DNA from: Paragordius varius
Taxonomy: Eukaryota > Nematomorpha
DNA: 64,000 nucleotides
Direction of reading: 5' to 3'
Assembly: GCA_964247055.1 (NCBI GenBank)
Contig: OZ176053.1
Location: forward strand, 13,826,001-13,890,000
Under the pieces are notes generated by a model, which worked only from the letters and a program-made list of their open reading frames with translations, searched no databases and was not told where the DNA came from. Every line of letters starts with the position of its first letter. The first letter of the stretch is position 1. The position numbers and the translations under genes were made by a program. Positions 1-9,000 of the stretch are shown here, in pieces.

Positions 1-2
1 GT

Positions 3-1049
3 CAAAAGTCACGGTTTAACATTGCAGTAAGCCCGACGTATAAATGGAACCCGAACACCACCGTTTGGGAGCGATTGCATCTCGATATAGCGGGGCCCGT
101 AGATAACCTTTACTGGGTCATACTTATAGATCACTGCACCCGTTGGGTGGAAGTAGCACAGCTTAAAACAGTGAACTCGATCAGTATTTTGAAAGTTTTA
201 GAAGGTTGGTTTGCACGATATGGCACCCCAGAGATGATCGTAACTGATAATGCGTCGTATTTTAAGTCCGGTGATTTTGAAAGAATATTAAGTTCCTCTA
301 ATATCAAGCATGTAACCTCTGCGCCATACCACCCTCGGACAAATGGTTTAGTGGAAAGAGTCATTCAAACATTGAAAACGCACTATTATATGTGTTCTGA
401 AGTAGCAGATCCAGAACGCCGGTTAAACCAGGTACTGTGGGCTTACAGATCAGCACATCACAATGGTATAAATGAGACACCTGCACGACTATTCCTAAAA
501 CGAAATATACCGACTCCGCTGTCTTGGATGAAAGGCAAACCAAAGGATTATATCGATGGTACCTCAGATATTATACGTGAGTTCGTTCCAGGTGAGAAAG
601 TGTTTATAAAAAATGAGTTGGAAGCCGGTTGGCGAGAGGGAAAAGTTGTAGAGCGGACTGGATTATTGTCCTACAATATCGAAGATAGAGGTAGGGTTTT
701 ACGAAAGCATACGGATCAATTAAGAAGGCGAAAAGAAGGTCCCGATGAACTTAAGCTAGACGACCCGAAAGAATTGGATAAGCTAGACGACCCGAAAGAA
801 TTGGAATCGGAACAACAGAATAATAATGATAATATCATAGCCACCCCATTGCATGGTCCTCCTATTGATGACAATATTAATAATGATGATACCAATCCTT
901 CCCCGGATATTTGTCAAGATTTCCACAATAATCAGCAAAGTCCCAACGGCGATAAGATTGCAGAACCCCCAAGCTTTGAAGTACCAGTGGAGAGACGCTA
1001 TCCTACCAGAAACCGAAAAGCCCCTGACAGATATACAAATCACTTTTAA
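3..1049 (+). CDS. Ty3/Gypsy integrase (C-terminal part of pol), partial at the 5' end
   Basis: The frame is open from the left window edge to the TAA at 1047-1049 (348 visible residues), so no start codon is expected here. It is the tail of a pol polyprotein. Integrase inserts the cDNA copy into nuclear DNA by strand transfer. The D,D(35)E catalytic triad is seen at Asp28 (in WERLHLDIAGP), Asp82 (in IVTDNASYFKS) and Glu118 (in NGLVERVIQ), with exactly 35 residues between the last two. The motif APYHPRTNG precedes the Glu, as in the family. The C-terminal module spans about residues 194-241 (FVPGEKVFI to RKHTDQLRRR). An acidic, Asn-rich tail follows and ends in the basic stretch RRYPTRNRKAPDRY. 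The tail holds a 9-codon tandem duplication (DNA 753-779 and 780-806). The zinc-binding HHCC region would lie off the left edge. Short frames overlapping on either strand are shadows. Confidence 0.92.
   Translation, partial: QKSRFNIAVSPTYKWNPNTTVWERLHLDIAGPVDNLYWVILIDHCTRWVEVAQLKTVNSISILKVLEGWFARYGTPEMIVTDNASYFKSGDFERILSSSNIKHVTSAPYHPRTNGLVERVIQTLKTHYYMCSEVADPERRLNQVLWAYRSAHHNGINETPARLFLKRNIPTPLSWMKGKPKDYIDGTSDIIREFVPGEKVFIKNELEAGWREGKVVERTGLLSYNIEDRGRVLRKHTDQLRRRKEGPDELKLDDPKELDKLDDPKELESEQQNNNDNIIATPLHGPPIDDNINNDDTNPSPDICQDFHNNQQSPNGDKIAEPPSFEVPVERRYPTRNRKAPDRYTNHF
753..806 (+). repeat. 27-bp in-frame tandem duplication in the integrase tail
   Basis: Two adjacent 27-bp copies (753-779 and 780-806) differ only at the last base. 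Each adds nine residues, containing LDDPKEL, to the acidic linker after the integrase C-terminal module. The length is a multiple of three, so the frame is kept. This part of Ty3/Gypsy integrases is poorly conserved and tolerates length change. Confidence 0.9.
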
Positions 1050-1050
1050 A

Positions 1051-1064
1051 TTAGATAGGAGATA
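1051..1064 (+). promoter_or_regulatory. Candidate polypurine tract before the 3' LTR
   Basis: The short purine-rich run TTAGATAGGAGATA lies between the pol stop codon and the putative LTR start TGTTATG at 1065. In LTR elements a purine tract in this position primes plus-strand DNA synthesis. The tract is short and has internal Ts, so the call rests mostly on position. Confidence 0.4.
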
Positions 1065-1380
1065 TGTTATGTATAATAACTTATTTGTTTTTGTTAACTT
1101 AACTCAATTAATCTTATTTTAGTTACCATTGAAAATATAATTTGTGCATAATACACCTTTATACTTGTTACGCTAAAAATGTATATTATCTTGGTTGTGA
1201 ATGCTTTTACCTAAATAATGTAATATTGAACCTTATGCAAATATATAACTTGTGAATGCTTTCATCTAAATATTGAAATATTTAACCTTATGCAAAAATG
1301 CAACCTCGCTCTAAAACTATATATAATGGAACATAGTTTTTTTATGATATAGAATAAATTCCTTTTTTCCACTTATTACA
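1065..1380 (+). repeat. Probable 3' LTR of the Ty3/Gypsy element (TGT...ACA, 316 bp)
   Basis: The segment begins TGTTATG just after the purine tract and ends CTTATTACA, giving the usual TG...CA ends. The next base (1381) starts a satellite 1 monomer. Inside are a TATA-like stretch (TATATAATGG around 1319-1329) and AATAAA at 1353-1358, consistent with LTR promoter and poly(A) signals. It also holds a 55-bp imperfect tandem duplication (1196-1250 and 1251-1305). Only one LTR is in the window, so the left boundary is inferred from position and terminal dinucleotides rather than by pairing with its partner. Confidence 0.65.
1196..1305 (+). repeat. 55-bp imperfect tandem duplication within the LTR
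   Basis: Two adjacent units both begin TGTGAATGCTTT and contain CCTTATGCAA near the end; they start at 1196 and 1251. They differ by scattered substitutions. Internal direct repeats of this kind are common in LTR U3 regions, where they can carry duplicated regulatory sites. No specific factor site is recognised. Confidence 0.75.
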
Positions 1381-1390
1381 GTATCGTTGT

Positions 1391-1501
1391 AAAAATCGGA
1401 TATGAAAGAGTTTGTCAAACTATTTCTATATTTTGATGTAGTCTTACTAAGAGAATGTATAAAAAATTATTCTGTTCACCGGTGAACAATATCCGATTTT
1501 T
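1391..1501 (+). repeat. Inverted repeat within the satellite 1 monomer (example copy)
   Basis: AAAAATCGGATAT at 1391-1403 is the exact reverse complement of ATATCCGATTTTT at 1489-1501, with an 85-bp spacer. The same pair recurs in most satellite 1 monomers of both blocks. It could fold as a hairpin or mark the ends of a small ancestral palindromic element, but its role is unknown. Confidence 0.9.
1474..1487 (+). repeat. 14-bp perfect palindrome GTTCACCGGTGAAC in satellite 1
   Basis: The sequence equals its own reverse complement. In most other monomers the outer part changes (GTTCACCGGTGACC) but the 10-bp core TCACCGGTGA stays palindromic. It is the most GC-rich point of an AT-rich monomer, and a symmetric site like this could bind a dimeric protein. 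No known factor is assigned. Confidence 0.85.
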
Positions 1502-3065
1502 AAGGACAAAGTTTAACTTGAGTATTGATGCGACTGGTTTAATACCATAATTTTTAAAGTATCGTTGTAAAAATCGGATATGAAAGAGTTTGTCAAAATA
1601 TCTCTATATTTTGATGTAGTCTTACTAAGAGAATGTATAAAAAATTATTTTGTTCACCGGTGACCAATATCCGATTTTTAAGGACAAAGTTTAACTAAAG
1701 TATTGATGCGACTTATTGATACGACTACTTTTATACATTAATTTATAAAGTATCGTTGTAAAAATCGGATATGAAAGAGTTTGTCAAACTATCTCTATAT
1801 TTTGATGTAGTCTTGCTAAGAGAATGTATAGAAAATAATTTTGTTCACCGGTGACCAATATCCGATTTTTAAGGACAAAGTTTAACTTGAGTATTGATGC
1901 GACTAGTTTAATACATTAATTTTTAAAGTATCGTTGTAAAAATCGGATATGAAAGAGTTTGTCAAACTATCTCTATATTTTGATGTAGTCTTGCTATGAG
2001 AATGTATAGAAAAGAATTTTGTTCACCGGTGACCAATATCCGATTTTTAAGGACAAAGTTTAACTAGAGTATTGATGCGACTTATTGATACGACTAGTTT
2101 TATAATTTATAAAGTATCGTTGTAAAAATCGGATATGAAAGAGTTTGTCAAACTATTTCTATATTTTGATGTAGTCCTACTAAGAGAATGTATAAAAAAT
2201 TATTTTGTTCACCGGTAAACAATATCCGATTTTTAAGGCAAAGTTTAACTTGAGTATTGATGCGACTGGTTTAATACCATAATTTTTAAAGTATCGTTGT
2301 AAAAATCGGATATGAAAGAGTTTGTCAAACTATCTCTATATTTTGATGTAGTCTTACTAAGCGAATGTATAAAAAATTATTTTGTTCACCGGTGACCAAT
2401 ATCCGATTTTTAAGGACAAAGTTTAACTAGAGTATTGATGCGACTTATTGATACGACTAGTTTTATACATTAATTTATAAAGTATCGTTGTAAAAATCGG
2501 ATATGAAAGAGTTTGTCAAACTATCTCTATATTTTGATGTAGTCTTGCTAAGAGAATGTATAGAAAATAATTTTGTTCACCGGTGACCAATATTCGATTT
2601 TTAAGGACAAAGTTTAACTTGAGTATTGATGCGACTAGTTTAACACATTAATTTTTAAATTATCGTTGTAAAAATCGGATATGAAAGAGTTTGGCAAACT
2701 ATCTCTATATTTTGATGTAGTCTTACTAAGAGAATGTATAAAAAATTATTTTGTTCAACGGTGACCAATATCCGATTTTTATGGACAAAGTTTAACTTGA
2801 GTATTGATGCGACTAGTTTAATACATTAATTTTTAAAGTATCGTTGTAAAAATCGGATATGAAAGAGTTTGTCAAACTATCTCTATATTTTGATGTAGTC
2901 TTACTAAGAGAATGTATAAAAAATAATTTTGTTCACCGGTGACCAATATTCGATTTTTAAGGACAAAGTTTAACTTGAGAATTGATGCGACTGGTTTAAT
3001 ACCATAATTTTTAAAGTATCGGTGTAAAAATCGGATATGAAAGAGTTTGTCAAACTATCTCTATT

Positions 3066-5900
3066 TATCAATACTCAAGTTAAACTTTGTCCTTAAAAAT
3101 CGAATATTGGTCACCGGTGAACAAAATTATTTTTTATATATTCTCTTAGCAAGACTACATCAAAATATAGAGATAGTTTGACAAACTCTTTCATATCCGA
3201 TTTTTACAACGATACTTTAAAAATTAATGTATAAAACTAGTCGTATCAATAAATCGCATCAATACTCAAGTTAAACTTTGTCCTTAAAAATCGGATATTG
3301 GTCACCGGTGAACAAAATTATTTTTTATACATTCTCTTAGTAGGACTACATCAAAATATAGAGATAGTTTGGCAAACTCTTTCATATCGGATTTTTACAA
3401 CGATACTTTAAAAATTAATGTATAAAACTCCTCGCATTAATACTCAAGTTAAACTTTGTCGTTTAAAATCGAATATTGGTCACCGGTGAACAAAATTATT
3501 TTTTATACATTCTCTTAATAAGACTGCATCAAAATATAGAAATAGTTTGACAAACTCTTTCATATCCGACTTTTACAACGATACTTTAAAAATTAATGTA
3601 TTAAACTATCGCATCAATACTCAAATTAAACTTTGTCCTTAAAAATCGGATATTGGTCACCGGTGAACAAAATTATTTTTTATATATTCTCTTAGCAAGA
3701 CTACATCAAAATATAGAGATAGTTTGACAAACTCTTTCATATCCGATTTTTACAACGATACTTTAAAAATTAATGTATAAAACTAGTCGTATCAATAAAT
3801 CGCATCAATACTCAAGTTAAACTTTATCCTTAAAAATCGGATATTGGTCACCAGTAGGACTACATCAAAATATAGAGATAGTTTGTCAAACTCTTTCATA
3901 TCCTATTTTTACAACAATACTTTAAAAATTAATGTCTTAAACTAGTCGCATCAATACTCAAGTTAAACTTTGTCCTTAAAAATCGAATATTGGTCACAAG
4001 TGAACAAAATTATTTTTTATACATTCTCTTAGTAAGACTACATCAAAATATAGAGATAGTTTGGCAAACTCTTTCATATTCGATTTTTACAACGATACTA
4101 TAAAAATTAATGTGTTAAACTAGTCGCATCAATACTCAAGTTAAACTTTGTCCTTAAAAATCGAATATTGGTCACCGGTGAACAAAATTATTTTTTATAC
4201 ATTCTCTTAATAAGACTGCATCAAAATATAGAAATAGTTTGACAAACTCTTTCATATCCGATTTTTACAACGATACTTTAAAAATTAATGTATTAAACTA
4301 TCGCATCAATACTCAAATTAAACTTTGTCCTTAAAAATCGGATATTGGTCACCGGTGAACAAAATTATTTTTTATATATTCTCTTAGCAAGACTACATCA
4401 AAATATAGAGATAGTTTGACAAACTCTTTAATATCCGATTTTTACAACGATACTTTAAAAATTAATGTATAAAACTAGTCGTATCGATAAATCGCATCTA
4501 TACTCAAGTTAAACTTTGTCTTTAAAAATCGGATATTGGTCACCGGTGAACAAAATTATTTTTTATACATTCTCTTAGTAGGACTACATCAAAATATAGA
4601 GATAGTTTGGCAAACTCTTTCATATCCGATCTTTACAACGATACTTTAAAAATTAATGTATAAAACTAGTCGCATCAATACTCAAGTTAAACTTTGTCCT
4701 TAAAAATCGAATATTGGTCACCGGTGGACAAAATTATTTTTTATATATTCTCTTAGCAAGACTACATCAAAATATAGAGATAGTTTGACAAACTCTTTCA
4801 TATCCGATTTTTACAACGATACTTTAAAAATTAATGTATAAAACTAGTCGTATCAATAAATCGCATCAATACTCAAGTTAAACTTTGTCCTTAAAAATCG
4901 GATATTGGTCACCGGTGAACAAAATTATTTTTTATACATTCTCTTAGTAGGACTACATCAAAATATAGAGATAGTTTGGCAAACTCTTTCTTATCCGATT
5001 TTTACAACGATACTTTAAAAATTAATGTATAAAACTAGTCGCATCAATACTCAAGTTAAACTTTGTCCTTTAAAATCGAATATTGGTCACCGGTGAACAA
5101 AATTATTTTTTATACATTCTCTTAGTAAGACTACATCAAAATATAGAAATAGTTTGACAAACTCTTTCATATCCGATTTTTACAACGATACTTTAAAAAT
5201 TAATGTATTAAACTAGTCGCATCAATACTCAGGTTAAACTTTGTCCTTAAAAATCGGATATTGGTCACTTTTATACATTCTCTTAGCAAGACTACATCAA
5301 AATATAGAGATAGTTTGACAAACTCTTTCATATCCCATTTTTACAACGATAGTTTAAAAAATAATGTATAAAACTAGTCGTATCAATAAATCGCATCAAT
5401 ACTCAAGTTAAACTTTGTCATTAAAAATCGGATATTGGTCACCGGTGAACAAAATTATTTTTTATACATTCTCTTAGTAGGACTACATCAAAATATAGAG
5501 ATAGTTTGGCAAACTCTTTCATATCCGATTTTTACAACGATACTTTAAAAATTAATGTATTAAACTAGTCGCATCAATACTCAAGTTAAACTTTGTCCTT
5601 AAAAATCGGATATTGGTCACTTTTATACATTCTCTTAGCAAGACTACATCAAAATATAGAGATAGTTTGACAAACTCTTTCATATCCGTTTTTACAACGA
5701 TACTTTAAAAATTAATGTATAAAACTAGTCGCATCAATACTCAAGTTAAACTTTGTCCTTAAAAATCGGATATTGGTCACTTTTATACATTCTCTTAGCA
5801 AGACTACATCAAAATATAGAGATAGTTTGACAAACTCTTTCATATCCGTTTTTACAACGATACTTTAAAAATTAATGTATAAAACTAGTCGCATCAATAC
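3066..5900 (-). repeat. Satellite 1 array, inverted block (about 16 copies)
   Basis: The same monomer continues in reverse-complement orientation, seen as CAACGATACTTT at about 3207, 3397, 3575, 3753, 3912, 4091, 4267, 4446, 4636, 4814, 5005, 5184, 5343, 5535, 5695 and 5854. Lengths cluster near 178 and 190, plus three shortened units near the right end. One unit near 3852 has an internal deletion joining the CACC block directly to the GTAGGACTACATC block. The block ends at about 5900 against satellite 2. Confidence 0.95.
5265..5900 (-). repeat. Shortened satellite 1 monomers (~159 bp) next to the junction
   Basis: Units with TTGGTCACTTTTATACATTC around 5265, 5614 and 5774 lack about 20 bp that normally lie between the CACCGGTGA palindrome and TATACATTCTC. 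This removes half of the palindrome. The last two units are adjacent and nearly identical (159-bp step), so the deleted form itself was amplified. Confidence 0.85.
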
Positions 5901-5937
5901 TAGGTAGCCATTTTTATTTTTAAAATCGTATAAAATA

Positions 5938-5961
5938 AATTTTTTAAATATTTAAAAAATT
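5938..5961 (+). repeat. 24-bp perfect AT palindrome in satellite 2 (first copy; monomer positions 36-59)
   Basis: The 24 bp read AA, T6, AAAT, then the mirror ATTT, A6, TT, and equal their own reverse complement with the centre between 5949 and 5950. The same block is in nearly every monomer at 173-bp spacing. It could extrude as a cruciform or be bound by AT-hook or homeodomain-like proteins; these roles are inference. Confidence 0.95.
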
Positions 5962-6002
5962 CATAAAAATTACATTTATACTCCGATCTCGACAATATTT
6001 GG

Positions 6003-6056
6003 GGTGATGATGGAACTACCATAGGGCTACCCAAAAAAAATTATGGTGACATCACC
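6003..6056 (+). repeat. Short dyads in the GC-richer half of satellite 2 (first copy)
   Basis: GGTGATG (6003-6009) is the reverse complement of CATCACC (6050-6056). Between them GGCTACC (6025-6031) is the reverse complement of GGTAGCC, which opens every monomer. GGTGACATCACC (6045-6056) is itself a 5-bp-arm hairpin with a 2-nt gap. These elements recur in most monomers. Confidence 0.85.
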
Positions 6057-9000
6057 TGATCAAATTTGGATTTTAGGAAGCCATTTTTATTTTTAAAATC
6101 GTATATAATAAATTTTTTAAATATTTAAAAAATTCATAAAAATTACATTTAAAGTCCGATCTCAAAAATATTTGGGGTGATGATGGAACCACCATAGGGT
6201 TAGCCAAAAAAAATTATGGTGACATCACCTGATCAAATTTGGATTTTAGGTAGCCATTTTTATTTTTAAAATCGTATAAAATAAATTTTTTAAATATTTA
6301 AAAAATTCATAAAAATTACATTTAAAGTCCGATCTCGAAAATATTTGGGGTGATGATGGAACTACCATAGGGCTACCCAAAAAAATTATGGCGACATCAC
6401 TTGATCAAGTTTGGATTTTAGGTAGCCATTTTTATTTTTAAAATCGTATAAAATAAATTTTTTAAATATATAAAAAATTCATAAAAAATACATTAACAGT
6501 CCCATCTCAAAAATATTTGGGGTGATTATGGAACTACCATAGGGTTAGCCAAAAAAAATTATGGTGACATCACCTGATCAAATTTGGATTTTAGGTAGCC
6601 ATTTTTATTTTTAAAATCGTATAAAATAAATTTTTTAAATATTTAAAAAATTCATAAAAATTACATTTAAAGTCCGATCTCAAAAATATTTGGGGTGATG
6701 ATGGAACCACCATAGGGTTAGCCAAAAAAAATTATGGTGACATCACCTGATCAAATTTGGATTTTAGGTAGCCATTTTTATTTTTAAAATCGTATAAAAT
6801 AAATTTTTTAAATATTTAAAAAATTCATAAAAATTACATTTAAAGTCCGATCTCGAAAATAGTTGGGGTGATGATGGAACTACCATAGGGCTACACAAAA
6901 AAAATTATGGCGACATCACCTGATCAAATTTGGATTTTAGGTAGCCATTTTTATTTTTAAAATCGTATAAAATAAATTTTTTAAATATTTAAAAAATTCA
7001 TAAAAATTACATTTATACTCCGATCTCGAAAATATTTGGGGTGATGATGGAACTACTATAGGGCTACCCAAAAAAATTATGGCGACATCACTTGATCAAA
7101 TTTGGATTTTAGGTAGCCATTTTTATTTTTAAAATTGTATAAAATAAATTTTTTAAATATTTAAAAAATTCATAAAAATTACATTTATACTCCGATCTCG
7201 AAAATATTTGGGGTGATGATGGAACTACCATAGGGCTACCCAAAAAAATTATGGTGACATCACCTGATCAAATTTGGATTTTAGGAAGCCATTTTTATTT
7301 TTAAAATCGTATAAAATAAATTTTTTAAATATTTAAAAAATTCATAAAAATTACATTTAAAGTCCGATCTCAAAAATATTTGGGGTGATGATGGAACTAC
7401 TATAGGGCTACCCAAAAAAATTATGGCGACATCACTTGATCAAGTTTGGATTTTAGGTAGCCATTTTTATTTTTAAAATCGTATAAAATAAATTTTTTAA
7501 ATATTTAAAAATTCATAAAAATTACATTAACAGTCCCATCTCAAAAATATTTGGGGTGATTATGGAACTACCATGGGGCTACACAAAAAAAATTATGGCG
7601 AAATCACCTGATCAAATTTGGATTTTAGGTAGCCATTTTTATTTTTAAAATCGTATAAAATAAATTTTTTAAATATTTAAAAAATTCATAAAAATTACAT
7701 TTATACTCCGATCTCGAAAATATTTGGGGTGATGATGGAACTACTATAGGGCTACCCAAAAAATTATGGCGACATCACTTGATCAAATTTGGATTTTAGG
7801 TAGCCATTTTTATTTTTAAAATTGTATAAAATAAATTTTTTAAATATTTAAAAAATTCATAAAAATTACATTTATACTCCGATCTCGAAAATATTAGGGG
7901 TGATGATGGGACTACCATAGGGCTACCCAAAAAAATTATGGTGACATCACCTGATCAAATTTGGATTTTAGGAAGCCATTTTTATTTTTAAAATCGTATA
8001 AAATAAATTTTTTAAATATTTAAAAAATTCATAAAAATTACATTTAAAGTCCGATCTCAAAAATATTTGGGGTGATGATGGAACCACCATAGGGTTAGCC
8101 AAAAAAAAATTATGGTGACATCACCTGATCAAATTTGGATTTTAGGTAGCCATTTTTATTTTTAAAATCGTATAAAATAAATTTTTTAAATATTTAAAAA
8201 ATTCATAAAAATTACATTTATACTCCGATCTCAAAAATATTTGGGGAGATGATGGAACTACTATAGGGCTACCCAAAAAAATTATGACGACATCACTTGA
8301 TCAAGTTTGGATTTTAGGTAGCCATTTTTATTTTTAAAATCGTATAAAATAAATTTTTTAAATATTTAAAAATTCATAAAAATTACATTAACAGTCCCAT
8401 CTCAAAAATATTTGGGGTGATTATGGAACTACCATAGGGCTACCCAAAAAAATTATGGCGACATCAACTGATCAAATTTGGATTTTAGGTAGCCATTTTT
8501 ATTTTTAAAATCGTATAAAATAAATTTTTTAAATATTTTAAAAATTTATAAAAATTACATTTATACTCCGATCTCGACAATATTTGGGGTGATGATGGAA
8601 CTACCATAGGGCTACCCAAAAAAAATTATGGTGACATCACCTGATCAAATTTGGATTTTAGGTAGCCATTTTTATTTTTAAAATCGTATAAAATAAATTT
8701 TTTAAATATTTGAAAAATTCATAAAAATTACATTTATACTCCGATCTCAAAAATATTTGGGGTGATGATGGAACTACTATAGGGCTACCCAAAAAAATTA
8801 TGGCGACATCACTTGATCAAGTTTGGATTTTAGGTAGCCATTTTTATTTTTAAAATCGTATAAAATAAATTTTTTAAATATTTAAAAATTCATAAAAATT
8901 ACATTAACAGTCCCATCTCAAAAATATTTGGGGTGATTATGGAACTACCATGGGGCTACACAAAAAAAATTATGGCGAAATCACCTGATCAAATTTGGAT

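Larger units (their letters stand above)
1..1380 (+). mobile_element. Ty3/Gypsy LTR retrotransposon, 3' portion (continues off the left edge)
   Basis: This is the 3' end of a Ty3/Gypsy-type LTR element: integrase, a purine-rich tract, then a probable 3' LTR that stops exactly at the first base of satellite 1. The integrase domain order (DDE core, then a C-terminal module with the GEKVFIK and YNIEDRGR...RKHTDQLRRR motifs) and the RRYPTRNRKAPDRY tail are typical of metazoan Ty3/Gypsy pol ends. Gag, protease, reverse transcriptase, RNase H and the 5' LTR would lie left of the window. The visible part looks whole, with no breaks seen, which suggests a fairly young insertion. The age cannot be measured because the second LTR is outside the window. 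Its abutment on satellite 1 suggests it inserted into that array. Confidence 0.85.
1381..3065 (+). repeat. Satellite 1 array, forward block (~178-bp monomer, about 10 copies)
   Basis: Tandem monomers begin GTATCGTTGTAAAAATCGG at 1381, 1559, 1750, 1928, 2114, 2291, 2482, 2660 (first base changed), 2838 and 3016. The steps are 178, 191, 178, 186, 177, 191, 178, 178 and 178 bp. The longer units carry about 13 extra bases near the end (TTATTGATACGACT), giving a partial 178/191 dimer pattern on the left side. The last unit is cut at about 3065, where the array inverts. No coding potential is seen. Confidence 0.95.

Noticed and set aside
131-543. Minus-strand open frames opposite the integrase
   Set aside because: They are shadows of the plus-strand integrase, which has the D,D35E motif and clear family similarity.
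783-1122. Short frames overlapping the integrase tail on both strands
   Set aside because: They arise from the AT-rich, Asn-rich tail (AATAATAATGAT-type codons), which yields hydrophobic frames by chance. No motif is seen.
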